DNA from: Desulfarculaceae bacterium
Lineage (GTDB): Bacteria; Desulfobacterota; Desulfarculia; Desulfarculales; Desulfarculaceae
Length of the DNA: 64,000 bases
Direction: 5' to 3'
NCBI GenBank assembly: GCA_020444545.1
Contig: JAHLKT010000003.1
Coordinates: 1-64,000 of the forward strand
Shown in pieces: positions 27,695 through 37,592 of the stretch. A program made the position numbers and the translations under genes. Under the pieces are notes generated by a model, which saw nothing but the letters and a program-made list of their open reading frames with translations, was not told the origin of the DNA and did not search any database. Position 1 is the first letter of the stretch, and each line of letters begins with the position of its first letter.

Positions 27695-28889
27695 GGGTTG
27701 GGAAAGCCGAAGACTCGGCGATATGCTGGAGAAAATATTTGATTACAGAGGCAAGTCTGTTCCTAAATCAGACAATGGCATCCCTCTCATCACAGCTAAA
27801 AATGTGCGCCAAGGATATCTGGATTTTACAGAGCGGGAATACATTGGTAGCGATGAATATGATGCATGGATGACCAGAGGTGTCCCTGGGAGTAAAGACA
27901 TCCTGTTTACTACTGAGGCCCCCCTCGGTTACGCCTGTATGTACCCTGAGGACGGTAAATTTGCTGTGGGGCAAAGGACAATAACCTTGAGAGTTAAGGT
28001 TAGTGTTATTGATCCAAAGTACCTACTTTATTTTATTTTATCGAAATACGGTCAGCGCTTAATTCACAAACGCGCCAGTGGTTCTACGGCTAAGGGAATC
28101 AAATCCAGTGAGCTTAAGAAGGTAGTAATTATCTGCCCCCCTATTGAAGAACAAACCAAAATAGCCCGCATCCTGTCTGCCTGGGACCGGGCCATTGGGA
28201 CTACCGGAAAGCTAATTGAAAGTAGCAGGCAGCAAAAGCATGCTCTTATGCAGCAACTGCTCACGGGCAAGGGTCGCCTGCTGGGGTTTAAGGACAAGTG
28301 GTCTTTAATTGAAGTAGCCAAGATGGGCAAAATTTATTCTGGTGGGACTCCAGATACTAATAATGCTTCGTTTTGGGGAGGTGACATACCATGGGCCACT
28401 CCCACTGACATCACACAATTACATTCAAAATTTATTGACAGTACCGCTAAATGTTTAACTGCGGAAGGTGTCAAGAATAGTGCGGCAAAGCCTATGCCTC
28501 CAAATTCTTTGCTTGTTTGCACACGCGCAACCATAGGGTTTATGGCAATCTCAGAAAAGGTTATGTGTACCAACCAAGGGTTTAAAAACTTGGTGCCTAA
28601 CGATAATTTTGACATCAACTTTCTTTATTTTTTGTTCGCATTTAACAGGAAATTATTGGTGAAATACGCGTGCGGCTCTACTTTTTCTGAGCTTTCCGGG
28701 AGGGATTTTAAGCGTTTAAAATTTATGGTGCCTTCTAAAAAAGAACAGATAGCCATAGCTGAGGTTTTGCTGAAAATCGATCAGGTTATCGAACAATATG
28801 AAGGACTCAAAGATAACCTAGCAGATCAAAAACGGGCTCTCATGCAGCAACTCCTAACCGGCAAGCTCCGTGTGAAGGTGGACGAATAA
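27684..28889 (+). CDS. hsdS: Type I restriction specificity subunit (HsdS)
   Basis: A full-length 401-residue S subunit with two target-recognition domains, each followed by a long conserved helix ending in LMQQLLTGK (about residues 185-198 and 383-396). The first TRD spans about 5-150 and the second about 205-355. The two helix repeats are near copies (KHALMQQLLTGKGRLL and KRALMQQLLTGKLRV). This subunit sets the bipartite DNA target of the HsdMSR complex. The gene is more AT-rich than hsdM, as is common for exchangeable S subunits. Confidence 0.94.
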   Translation: MLPEGWESRRLGDMLEKIFDYRGKSVPKSDNGIPLITAKNVRQGYLDFTEREYIGSDEYDAWMTRGVPGSKDILFTTEAPLGYACMYPEDGKFAVGQRTITLRVKVSVIDPKYLLYFILSKYGQRLIHKRASGSTAKGIKSSELKKVVIICPPIEEQTKIARILSAWDRAIGTTGKLIESSRQQKHALMQQLLTGKGRLLGFKDKWSLIEVAKMGKIYSGGTPDTNNASFWGGDIPWATPTDITQLHSKFIDSTAKCLTAEGVKNSAAKPMPPNSLLVCTRATIGFMAISEKVMCTNQGFKNLVPNDNFDINFLYFLFAFNRKLLVKYACGSTFSELSGRDFKRLKFMVPSKKEQIAIAEVLLKIDQVIEQYEGLKDNLADQKRALMQQLLTGKLRVKVDE

Positions 28890-28926
28890 TGCCTGCCACT
28901 CCCATAAGACGAAAGGAGGCTGTGGT

Positions 28927-29811
28927 ATGGCTGCTAAACATACTCCCATGGCCATCTGCTACGACTTCGACGGCACGCTGTCGCCGCGAAACATGCAGGA
29001 GTACGACTTCCTTCCTCAGCTTAGCTTGAAGTCCAACGCGTTCTGGCGGGAAGTGGCCGATAAGGCCAAAAAGCACAAGGCAGATAACATCCTGATTTAC
29101 ATGACCCTGATGCTGGAAAAGGCGCTGGCATCAGGTGAGGTGCAGGTGTCCAGGTCAGCATTTGCTGAGTATGGCAAGACCGTGGAGCTATACGATGGGG
29201 TCGAAGGATACTTTGATCGTATCAACGAGTACGCCCGGCGACACAAGGTGAACCTGCAGCATTTCATCATCTCTTCTGGCCTGAGGGAGATGATCCAGGG
29301 CAGCCCCATCGCAAAACACTTCAAGGAGATATACGCCTCCGGATTCCGTTATGACCAGCACGGGGTGGCCAAATGGCCGGGCATTGCTCTCAACTACACC
29401 ACCAAGACCCAGTACCTGTTCCGCATCAATAAAGGCGTGCTGGACGTTTGGGACAACGAGACCATCAACGATTACGTGCCCAAGGCCGATCGCCCGGTCC
29501 CCTTCCACCGCATGATCTATATCGGTGACGGCACCACCGACGTTCCCTGCATGAAGCTAGTAAAGGAGCAGCGAGGGCACTCCATCGCCGTTTACAGGCC
29601 TCGCTCCAGTGACAGCAGACAGTTGGCCGCCACTTTGATGAGCCAGCAGCGCGTCAACTTCATCGCTCCCGCCGATTATCGGCCAGGAAAACCCCTGGAC
29701 CACCAGATCAAGGCGATCATTGATAAGGTCGCGGCTGACGCTATGGTGGAGAGACTGGAGAGGGCCTGCGTGCCCAGGGTGCCCTCTCAACCAGGAGATT
29801 ATGAACCATGA
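28927..29811 (+). CDS. HAD-superfamily hydrolase inside the restriction operon
   Basis: A 294-residue protein with HAD motif I DFDGTLS (near residue 14), a Ser in ISSGL (motif II) and the acidic motif in IYIGDGTTDVPC (motif IV). It resembles phosphoserine-phosphatase-like members with a helical cap. AAGGAGG before ATG 28927 gives a strong start. It lies between hsdS and hsdR and overlaps the hsdR start by ATGA, so it is part of the operon. A nucleotide or DNA 3'/5'-end phosphatase role in defence is inference; the substrate is unknown. Confidence 0.85.
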   Translation: MAAKHTPMAICYDFDGTLSPRNMQEYDFLPQLSLKSNAFWREVADKAKKHKADNILIYMTLMLEKALASGEVQVSRSAFAEYGKTVELYDGVEGYFDRINEYARRHKVNLQHFIISSGLREMIQGSPIAKHFKEIYASGFRYDQHGVAKWPGIALNYTTKTQYLFRINKGVLDVWDNETINDYVPKADRPVPFHRMIYIGDGTTDVPCMKLVKEQRGHSIAVYRPRSSDSRQLAATLMSQQRVNFIAPADYRPGKPLDHQIKAIIDKVAADAMVERLERACVPRVPSQPGDYEP

Positions 29812-32800
29812 GCCTGACGCCTGAAACCAAGGAAGAGTACAGCGCCAAGATACCTGCCCTGCAGGTCCTCATGGCCATGGGCTGGGAGTACCTTTCGCCG
29901 GCCGAGTGTCTTGCCAAGCGCGGCAACAACCGCGAAGTGCTTCTCAAGGACTCGTTAGTACAGGAGCTTCGTGAACGGCGCTTCGAGTGGGGGGGTGAAG
30001 AGCATCCCTTGTCGGCCAACGCCATCGAGCAGATAGTCCGAGACGTCGAATCACATGGCCTAAACGAGGGGCTGCTCACGGCTAATGAGCGCATCTATGA
30101 CAAGTTGGCCCTGGGCATCACGGTCACCGAGTTCATCGATGGCAAGAAGGTGCAGCCGACTATCCCCATCATCGATTGGGACCACCCGGCCAACAATCGC
30201 CTCCAGGTCACAGAAGAGTTCGAGGTGCTGGATACCTCGGGGGTTCATAAGCGCATCCCAGACCTGGTGCTGTTCGTAAACGGCATCCCTTTGGTGGTCA
30301 TTGAGGCTAAGCGCCCCGAATCGGGAAACCCCAATAAATCCATGGTGGACGAAGGGGTCAGCCAGCAGATACGCAACCAGAAGAATGAGGAGATCCCCCT
30401 CCTCTTCGTCTATGCCCAACTGCTCATGGCCATCAGCGGCACAGATGGCCGCTACGGCACCATCAAGACGCCGGCCAAATTCTGGTCCGTGTGGCAAGAG
30501 GAGGAGCTGGAAGAAGCCCACTTCAAACGCATTAAGAATACTGCTTTGATAGATGAGCAGAAGCAGGCTATTTTCGCCGGTCGGCCGGCCAAGGTGCGTT
30601 CGTACTTCGAAAGCCTTTGGTCCCACGAGATGGTTGCTAGTGATCAGGACAGGCTCCTTATCAGCCTCGCCTCGCCTGCTCGCCTGCTTGAGACGATTCG
30701 TTTCTTCATGATCTTCGATAAGAAAGCGGGCAAGATAGTTGCTCGGCACCAACAGGCTTTCGGTGTCAAGAAAATGCTGGAGCGCGTGACCAAGCTGGAT
30801 TCCCGAGGGGCCCGACAGGGCGGCGTCATTTGGCATACCACCGGCTCAGGCAAATCTTTTTCCATGGTCTTCCTCAGCAAGGCTCTTCTGCTACACCCTG
30901 AGCTGCGAGACTGTCGGATCATTGTGGTCACTGACCGTGTGGACCTTGAAAAGCAGCTTTCTAAAGTGTTCATCAGCGGTGGGGCCTTTGGCTCGGCCAT
31001 TGCCTCCAAGAAGGAGGGAGCCAGGGCGAAGGCTCGTTCGGGCAAGGACTTGGCTCGTCGCATCGGCAAGGGCAACGAGCGCATCATCTTCACCATCATC
31101 GACAAATTCCAGACCGCTTCCAAACAAAAGGAATGTTACAACCCCAGCGACAAAATCATCGTGCTTATTGATGAAGCCCACCGCAGCCAGGAGGGGGAGA
31201 CCCACGAGCGCATGCGGCAGGCTCTACCCAACGCTGCCTACATCGGTTTCACTGGTACCCCACTTCTCAAAAAGAACAAGACTCAGAACCGCTTCGGCCC
31301 CATCATCCACGCCTACACCATGCAGAAGGCCGTCACCGACGGCACGGTCACCCCACTGCTCTATGAGGAGCGTCGGCCCGAGCTGGTTGTCAACGAGACG
31401 GCCATAGACAACTGGTTCGACAAACTGACCCAGAAGCTGAGTGAAGAGCAGAAGAGTGACCTTAAGAAGAAGTTCGCTAACAAAGGGGCAGTCTACGGCT
31501 CTGAGAATCGGATCGAGCTCGTTGCCTGGGACATAGCTTCTCACTTCGTAGATAACTACAAGGACCTGAACACCGGCCTGAAGGCTCAACTGGCGACCGA
31601 CAGCAAGCTATCTGCAATCCGCTACCAAAAGTTGCTGGAGAAGACTGGCCTGGTGAGCAGTGCCGTGGTGATCTCTCCTCCCGATACCCGCGAGGGTCAC
31701 GAGGATGTGGACTCCGAAGAGATACCCGAGGTGCAGGAGTGGTTTAAAAAAAACATAGGCCATGCCTCGGACGCCCAGGAATATGAGCGCCAGGTGGTCG
31801 AAGATTTCAGCACCGACGGCAAGCCAGACATCCTGATCGTGGTGGACAAGCTCCTTACCGGCTTTGATGAACCTAGAAATGCAGTGCTCTACATTGACAA
31901 GCCCCTTAAACAGCATGGACTGATACAAGCCATCGCCCGCGTCAACCGCCTGCACCCGGCTAAAGACTATGGGTTGCTGGTTGACTACCGGGGCATCCTA
32001 AAGGAATTGGACACGGCTATTAAAGAATACCGTGACCTTGAAACCGACACTCAAGGAGGTTATGACGTGGAAGACTTGGCTGGTCTCTACAGCCAAGTTG
32101 GGACGGAGTATAAGAAGCTCCCCTTGCTGCATGACAAGCTGTGGGCCATCTTCAAGGATGTTAGGAACCGTCGTGACTTAGAGCAGTACCGGCAGGTCCT
32201 GGTGCCAAAATACGAGGATGATGAGGAGGGCAACACCTTCGATGCCAATCAGAAGGTTAGAGATGATTTTTATCAGGCCCTCACCGAGTTCGGCATGTGC
32301 CTCAAGATGGCGTTGGCATCGCGCTCCTTTTACGAGGATGGCAGTTTCGGCGAGAATGACATTGCTACCTATAAGGGAGACCTGCGTTTCTTCACCAACC
32401 TACGTAAGGTGGCCAGGCAGGACGCTCAAGAGACCATCGACTACAGCGAGTATGAGAAGCATATCCGGCTCCTGGTGGACAAGCATGTCGTGGGCCAAGC
32501 AATCAAAGAATCTGAAGATCGCTATCTGATCGACGAATTGTTAGAGACCGAAGACCCGGAAAAATGGAGCGAAGAGAAGACGCGCAACGAGACCGAGATA
32601 ATACGCTCCAGGATAAAAAAGACCATTGAGCAGGACCTAGCCGATGATCCGTATGCACAGCAGGTCTTCTCTGAGCTATTAAAAATGGCTATTAAGGAAG
32701 TCGAGGCCCAGTTTGAGCATCCCTTTAAGCAGTTCTCGTTATTCAAGGAATTAGAGAAGCAGGTTGCAGAACGGGAAATGGAAGGAATTCCCCCGGAGTT

Positions 32801-33092
32801 GAAAGATAAGCCCAAGGCTCGTGCGTATTGGGGCGTCTTACGCATGGAGACAGATGCTAAGGGTTCCGAGACTGCAGGCGATGATCAACTAGCTGGGGAG
32901 GCCCTGGAGATCGACAAAGTGGTCACCACAGCAGTGGCCGAACATTCTCTCAATCTCAAAAGTATGGAGGCCGAGATAAACAAAGGTTTGCTGCCAAGGC
33001 TGTTCGACATGTTCGGGATAGAGGTGGCCAAGAAACTGATAGAGGAGATTATCAACATTACTCGCATCAGGCTCAGCCGGGATGCCGCTTAG
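29808..33092 (+). CDS. hsdR: Type I restriction endonuclease, motor/nuclease subunit (HsdR)
   Basis: A 1094-residue translocase-nuclease. The HSDR_N nuclease domain has PDLVLFVNGIPLVVIEAK (PD...ExK catalytic core, about 145-167). The SF2 helicase part has Walker A TTGSGKS (about 344) and DEAH in LIDEAHRSQEG (about 455), then motif III in FTGTPL and motif VI in QAIARVNR. The C-terminal helical domain contacts HsdM. It is complete and overlaps the HAD gene by 4 bp. With hsdM and hsdS it forms a full restriction enzyme. Confidence 0.95.
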   Translation: MSLTPETKEEYSAKIPALQVLMAMGWEYLSPAECLAKRGNNREVLLKDSLVQELRERRFEWGGEEHPLSANAIEQIVRDVESHGLNEGLLTANERIYDKLALGITVTEFIDGKKVQPTIPIIDWDHPANNRLQVTEEFEVLDTSGVHKRIPDLVLFVNGIPLVVIEAKRPESGNPNKSMVDEGVSQQIRNQKNEEIPLLFVYAQLLMAISGTDGRYGTIKTPAKFWSVWQEEELEEAHFKRIKNTALIDEQKQAIFAGRPAKVRSYFESLWSHEMVASDQDRLLISLASPARLLETIRFFMIFDKKAGKIVARHQQAFGVKKMLERVTKLDSRGARQGGVIWHTTGSGKSFSMVFLSKALLLHPELRDCRIIVVTDRVDLEKQLSKVFISGGAFGSAIASKKEGARAKARSGKDLARRIGKGNERIIFTIIDKFQTASKQKECYNPSDKIIVLIDEAHRSQEGETHERMRQALPNAAYIGFTGTPLLKKNKTQNRFGPIIHAYTMQKAVTDGTVTPLLYEERRPELVVNETAIDNWFDKLTQKLSEEQKSDLKKKFANKGAVYGSENRIELVAWDIASHFVDNYKDLNTGLKAQLATDSKLSAIRYQKLLEKTGLVSSAVVISPPDTREGHEDVDSEEIPEVQEWFKKNIGHASDAQEYERQVVEDFSTDGKPDILIVVDKLLTGFDEPRNAVLYIDKPLKQHGLIQAIARVNRLHPAKDYGLLVDYRGILKELDTAIKEYRDLETDTQGGYDVEDLAGLYSQVGTEYKKLPLLHDKLWAIFKDVRNRRDLEQYRQVLVPKYEDDEEGNTFDANQKVRDDFYQALTEFGMCLKMALASRSFYEDGSFGENDIATYKGDLRFFTNLRKVARQDAQETIDYSEYEKHIRLLVDKHVVGQAIKESEDRYLIDELLETEDPEKWSEEKTRNETEIIRSRIKKTIEQDLADDPYAQQVFSELLKMAIKEVEAQFEHPFKQFSLFKELEKQVAEREMEGIPPELKDKPKARAYWGVLRMETDAKGSETAGDDQLAGEALEIDKVVTTAVAEHSLNLKSMEAEINKGLLPRLFDMFGIEVAKKLIEEIINITRIRLSRDAA

Positions 33093-33093
33093 T

Positions 33094-33822
33094 ATGGGTA
33101 TGCAATCGCTATCGTATGGAGGACAGCTTATCCATTACCGGGTGGTGGTGGCTCCAAGCTGCAAAAAAAAGATTTCCATACAGGTAAAACCAGATGGTTC
33201 TGTCCAAGTATATGCACCAGAGGCGGCAAAGCCAGATCAGTTGAGGACCGCCGTACAGAAAAGAGCTAGATGGATCGTTACCCACGTAGCGCGGGCCAGA
33301 CAGCGCCGAGAACATATGTTGCCACGCAATTATGTAAGCGGTGAAAGCTATTTCTACCTAGGCCGGCGGTATGTGCTCAAAGTGGATCATGGCAACGAAG
33401 GGACGAGAGATGTGAAGCTCAAATCGGGCCAATTTTACGTCCATACCGATGATAGCTCGCCAGAGATGGTCAAGACCCTGCTCAGGCAATGGTACAGAGA
33501 TCATGCAACCCAATATCTTAGTCAGCAGTTGGAAGGTCTAGTCTCTCGGCTTCCCTGGGTTACTCAGATTCCCCCGTGGCGATTGCGACACATGACCAAG
33601 CGATGGGGAAGCTGCTCTCCTAAAAGGACGCTTTCGCTCAATCTTCAATTGGTAAAGGCGCCCAAAGAGTGCGTGGAATACGTCCTCCTCCATGAACTGT
33701 GCCACCTCAGGGAGCACAACCACAGTAAACGGTTCTACGCTCTCCTGAATAGGCACATGCCTAACTGGCGTCTTCTGAAGGAAAGATTGGACGGAATGGC
33801 TGAAATGTTGTTGAATGAATAA
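33094..33822 (+). CDS. YgjP-like (DUF45/SprT-type) zinc metallopeptidase
   Basis: A 242-residue protein of the YgjP/M48-like family. The C-terminal part has RWGSCSPKRTLSLNLQLV, then HELCHL (the HExxH zinc-binding motif) and a third ligand region in HNHSKRFYALL. YgjP-family genes often follow hsdR in type I restriction operons and may process or control the enzyme; that role is not proven. The ATG at 33094 lies just after the hsdR stop; ATGs at 33082 (overlapping hsdR by 11 bp) and 33100 are alternatives. Confidence 0.88.
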   Translation: MGMQSLSYGGQLIHYRVVVAPSCKKKISIQVKPDGSVQVYAPEAAKPDQLRTAVQKRARWIVTHVARARQRREHMLPRNYVSGESYFYLGRRYVLKVDHGNEGTRDVKLKSGQFYVHTDDSSPEMVKTLLRQWYRDHATQYLSQQLEGLVSRLPWVTQIPPWRLRHMTKRWGSCSPKRTLSLNLQLVKAPKECVEYVLLHELCHLREHNHSKRFYALLNRHMPNWRLLKERLDGMAEMLLNE

Positions 33823-33926
33823 CATATTTGAGAACTATCCGATAAAAAGAATAGGCGTTGAATTAGACCTTAAATTTATCTGATGAGTGGAACAGCAATG
33901 GGTGCCTAACGAATTGGAAGGCGGAT

Positions 33927-35195
33927 ATGACGGAAACAACGATACATAACCCTGACCGGTATATGGTCGATTTGAGACAGATCTTGTCTCAGGGGCGGAA
34001 GCGAATTGGTTTGCTCCTTGGAGCGGGTGCGCCAGTATCTGTTAAAGTGAATGCAGATGGAAAACCGGATGAGGCAGGAGAGCCTCTGATACCAGATGTT
34101 GCGAGGCTTACCGAAACTGTTCTAAACCGTTTGGAAGAAGCAGACAAAACAGTAATTAATGCATTTTTACCCGAACTTGGGACATGTCCGAATATAGAAA
34201 CAGTTCTGACTCGTGTCAGGCGGTTATCACAAGCGATTGGCAGCGCAGAAGTGCATGGTATTAACGGTGACGGTTATAATGCGCTGGCCGAGAAAATATG
34301 TGACAAGATTGGAGAGATTGTTGCACCTGAATTACCTAAAGAATCCAATTCATATACCGAACTTATATCGTGGATCGGTGGTACGCATAGAGAACACCCA
34401 GTTGAGATTTTTACACCAAATTATGACTTGTTAATTGAAGAAGCATTTGAGCGAGCTAAACTGCCCTATTTTGATGGATTCTCAGGTGCACATCGGCCAT
34501 TTTTTGATGCAGCAAGCATATCAAATGATTCGCTTCCTGCGCGTTGGTCACGTTTGTGGAAAATTCACGGTTCGCTTGGCTGGGAAGTCGAGGAAGATTC
34601 CGTTATTAGAACAGGTAGCAGAAAAGCAACTAAATTGATCTACCCTGACCACCTGAAATACGATCAGATAACACGACAACCTTATTCGTCACTTTTTGAA
34701 AGGCTTCGTGAATTCCTGACTACGCCAGACGGTTTATTATTGTGTACCGGCTTTTCGTTTTTTGATGCGCATATCACATCAGTTTTGGATGAGGCGTTAG
34801 CGGCTAACACACACACCGCTATCCTTGCCTTCCAATTTACTCCGCTCAGTGAAGCACAATCAGCCATTAAGCTTGCACAGCGCCGCCCTAATCTGAGTGT
34901 TTATGCGAGAGATGGTGCTGTGATATCCGGTGTTCAGGGAAAATGGCAACCCGGTCAACCACCAACTGATGAGTGGGGAGCTATTCGCAAAACCTTCTGG
35001 AAATATGGGGCAGCCGGAAGTGAGGGGGAATTTCTGCTTGGAGACTTTGCTAAACTGGCGCGTTTCTTCGCACTGGCTGCAGCTTTTGAGTTTAAGGACG
35101 AGACATGCGATATAAAGATAGTAGAGGAATCTGAAGAGAGTGGCTCGGCAGAAAGTATCAATATTAATAGTGCAGTAGAAGATCATGATGTGTAG
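33927..35195 (+). CDS. SIR2-domain NADase-type defence protein
   Basis: A 422-residue protein with an N-terminal SIR2-like domain: GLLLGAGAP (nucleotide loop), FTPNYDLLIEEA (T-x-N-x-D motif with the catalytic Asn, about residue 164), WKIHGSLGW (catalytic His, about 211) and LLCTGFSFFD. Bacterial defence SIR2 domains hydrolyse NAD+ on phage infection, causing abortive infection. It overlaps the HerA gene by 11 bp, the classical SIR2-HerA arrangement. The C-terminal part (about 300-422) has no recognised domain. GC content is lower than in the hsd genes, so it is a distinct cassette. Confidence 0.9.
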   Translation: MTETTIHNPDRYMVDLRQILSQGRKRIGLLLGAGAPVSVKVNADGKPDEAGEPLIPDVARLTETVLNRLEEADKTVINAFLPELGTCPNIETVLTRVRRLSQAIGSAEVHGINGDGYNALAEKICDKIGEIVAPELPKESNSYTELISWIGGTHREHPVEIFTPNYDLLIEEAFERAKLPYFDGFSGAHRPFFDAASISNDSLPARWSRLWKIHGSLGWEVEEDSVIRTGSRKATKLIYPDHLKYDQITRQPYSSLFERLREFLTTPDGLLLCTGFSFFDAHITSVLDEALAANTHTAILAFQFTPLSEAQSAIKLAQRRPNLSVYARDGAVISGVQGKWQPGQPPTDEWGAIRKTFWKYGAAGSEGEFLLGDFAKLARFFALAAAFEFKDETCDIKIVEESEESGSAESININSAVEDHDV

Positions 35196-37023
35196 CCATG
35201 ATCCTACATACCTGGGGACAGTGGCATCAGTGTCCGGGTCAACCGTCAGTGTTCATTTGTCGAAATCTGTTGCATCCGGTCTGTCAATCATCGAGGGTAG
35301 AAGCTATAGAATAGGCCAAGTAGGAAGCTTTATCCGTATTCCTCAAGGATACCAAGATTTATTTGGAGTAGTCGCTGAAGTAGGTGCAAAAGCTGCGCCC
35401 TTCGCTGATGATATAAAACTTGCAGAAACAGGCCGCTATATGCAAGTTCAGTTGGTTGGGGAATCGATTGGGGGGAATTTTGAGCGAGGTATCAGCCAGT
35501 ACCCAAATATAGGGGATGCTGTTCATATAACTACGGAAAGCAACCTAGCTCGAATATATGGAGCTGCAGACTTCGGAAATATCACAATTGGGACCCTCGC
35601 CAGCGCGGAAAGCATACCAGCCAAACTGGCAGTGAACGAGTTAGTAACTCGACATTCGGCAGTATTAGGTTCTACCGGATCTGGTAAATCAACGACTATC
35701 GCCAGCATTGTTAGATCAATTACATCTGCAAATGATGACACTCTAAGATATCTGAGTGCTCGAATATTAATGATTGATATCCATGGAGAGTATCCGAATG
35801 CGCTTGAGGATGTCGCATCAGTTTATTCTGTTGATCCACAACCTGGTGAAGAGAGGCTGTTAATACCATATTGGGCTTTAGATTCCACTGATCTCCTCGA
35901 GTTTCTGACCGGAGGAGTAGACGGTCCCAGAGAGACCGCATTTACTGACAAAATCTTTGAGCTTAAAGTGGCGTCGCACATTGCTTCAGATTTCCCAGGC
36001 GTTGAAGAAAGTTCAATAACGGTAGATACCCCTCTTCCATTTAGTCTCAAGAAACTTTGGTTTGACCTTATTGATTTCGAAATCGCAACTTTCGAAGGTC
36101 CAAACCGTGACCAGCCAACAAAACAGGATGATGGTGACGCGGACAAGCTATTGTCCCCCAAATATAAACCGCATGCTATGGGAGCACAAGGACCATTCTT
36201 GAACCAACAAGCTGTAGGAATACGGCGGCAGCTTAACTTATTACGTTCTAGATTACTTGATCGACGTTATGACTTTCTGCTTCATCCAGGTCCGTGGGAA
36301 CCAAATCTTGATGGTACTGTAAATCAGGATTTAGACACTCTTCTGTCAGGATGGATTGGTGGAGACAAGCCCATAACTATTTTAGATCTTTCTGGCGTGC
36401 CTAGCTCTGTATTGGAAAGACTCGTAGGGTCAATTCTCAAGATTGTTTATGAGTCATTGTTTTGGAGCCGTGAAAAATCTGAAGGTGGTATCGCCCGTCC
36501 TTTACTTGTTGTAATGGAAGAAGCGCATCGTTACTTATCTGGTGAAGCAAAGAATCTAGCGGCAGAAACCGTGCAGAAAATAGCAAAAGAAGGACGTAAA
36601 TATGGCGTAGGAGCTATGATAATAAGTCAAAGGCCTTCCGAGGTAGACGAAACGATCCTGTCTCAATGCGGAACCTATTTTGCGCTTCGTCTTTCAAACC
36701 CGGCTGATCGTGCTCGAGTTCAGGGGACACTCCCAGATGGACTTGTAAGCCTGCTTGATGTCCTCCCCGTACTTCGTACAGGTGAGGCTATTATAATGGG
36801 CGAGTCAGCGAAACTTCCTATGCGGTGCCGCATCACACTGCCGGCTGAAGAACATCGGCCCAAAAGCACAGATCCGAAAGTTAGTCAGCAATGGGAAATC
36901 CCCCGCCGAAAAGAAGGATATGAACGTGTAGTAGCATCATGGAGAGCCCAAAGACCGCGCGCGGTAGTGCATGACTTGTCAATTGAAAGACAACCAGTAA
37001 CCGATGAAACAGATGAGGGTTAG
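35185..37023 (+). CDS. HerA-type ATPase of the SIR2-HerA defence system
   Basis: A 612-residue FtsK/HerA-family hexameric ATPase. An N-terminal HAS-barrel (about 1-150) precedes Walker A GSTGSGKSTT (about residue 170), Walker B VVMEEAHRYL (about 440) and the arginine/sensor region GAMIISQRPSEVDETILSQC. In SIR2-HerA systems this ATPase binds the SIR2 protein in a large complex and controls its NADase. Its start is within the SIR2 gene; a KTSC gene follows 9 bp after its stop. The catalytic motifs are intact. Confidence 0.93.
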   Translation: MMCSHDPTYLGTVASVSGSTVSVHLSKSVASGLSIIEGRSYRIGQVGSFIRIPQGYQDLFGVVAEVGAKAAPFADDIKLAETGRYMQVQLVGESIGGNFERGISQYPNIGDAVHITTESNLARIYGAADFGNITIGTLASAESIPAKLAVNELVTRHSAVLGSTGSGKSTTIASIVRSITSANDDTLRYLSARILMIDIHGEYPNALEDVASVYSVDPQPGEERLLIPYWALDSTDLLEFLTGGVDGPRETAFTDKIFELKVASHIASDFPGVEESSITVDTPLPFSLKKLWFDLIDFEIATFEGPNRDQPTKQDDGDADKLLSPKYKPHAMGAQGPFLNQQAVGIRRQLNLLRSRLLDRRYDFLLHPGPWEPNLDGTVNQDLDTLLSGWIGGDKPITILDLSGVPSSVLERLVGSILKIVYESLFWSREKSEGGIARPLLVVMEEAHRYLSGEAKNLAAETVQKIAKEGRKYGVGAMIISQRPSEVDETILSQCGTYFALRLSNPADRARVQGTLPDGLVSLLDVLPVLRTGEAIIMGESAKLPMRCRITLPAEEHRPKSTDPKVSQQWEIPRRKEGYERVVASWRAQRPRAVVHDLSIERQPVTDETDEG

Positions 37024-37032
37024 GGGGGCATT

Positions 37033-37245
37033 ATGGAGCGATCATATGTACCATCTACTAATATAGCATCTATTGGATACGATGAAGCGACAGAAACACT
37101 TGAGGTTGAATTCTTAAATGGTTCAATTTATCAATATTACAACGTACAATTAAATATATATCAACAAATAATGCAGGCGGGTTCTAAAGGGAAATTCCTG
37201 AACACTTATATTAAAAACGGATATCCATATTCTCGAGTTGGTTAA
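37033..37245 (+). CDS. KTSC-domain small protein
   Basis: A 70-residue protein that is essentially one KTSC domain: VPSTNIASIGYDEATETLEVEFLNGSIYQYYNV, then GSKGKFLNTYIKNGYPYSRV. KTSC domains occur as stand-alone phage and bacterial proteins and fused to nucleic-acid enzymes; their role is unknown. It starts 9 bp after the HerA stop in the same direction and is followed by a terminator, so it is the last gene of the SIR2-HerA unit and may be a third component. Confidence 0.85.
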   Translation: MERSYVPSTNIASIGYDEATETLEVEFLNGSIYQYYNVQLNIYQQIMQAGSKGKFLNTYIKNGYPYSRVG

Positions 37246-37252
37246 ATAGTAC

Positions 37253-37280
37253 TTTTAAGAAAATGTGTGTTTTCTTAAAA
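37253..37280 (+). terminator. Terminator of the SIR2-HerA-KTSC unit
   Basis: TTTTAAGAAAA (37253-37263) pairs perfectly with TTTTCTTAAAA (37270-37280) around TGTGTG, 8 bases after the KTSC stop. The stem itself provides the A and T tracts on both sides, so it may also stop the convergent minus-strand cluster. Confidence 0.7.
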
Positions 37281-37592
37281 ATGCCACGTTGATGATCTTA
37301 ACTTATATAGAGTCTTTCATTATCTCATATCGAAAAACGAGGATTACATAAAGGAAATGCTAACCTCCCAGTGCGAGCTGACTGAGGGCCTTGCATTTTA
37401 GCACTTTTTCCGCTAACCAAGGGAGGTTTACACGTCGCCTACAAACTAAGATTAGCAATAAGTACCAACCATTCCACGTTATATCATTTGAGATATTGTT
37501 TGATAACGTAGCAGTTTTGTCGTCATTCCAACGAATAGCGGACAGACTATTAATCAACCTGTTGGGATTCGAAAGCCAATTGGGTTAGGCAG
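37281..37592. other. Convergent intergenic region
   Basis: About 310 bases between the end of the defence unit and the end of the minus-strand gene cluster. AACCTCCC near 37362 and its inverse GGGAGGTT near 37420 form an inverted repeat with a long spacer. I see no gene. Confidence 0.4.
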
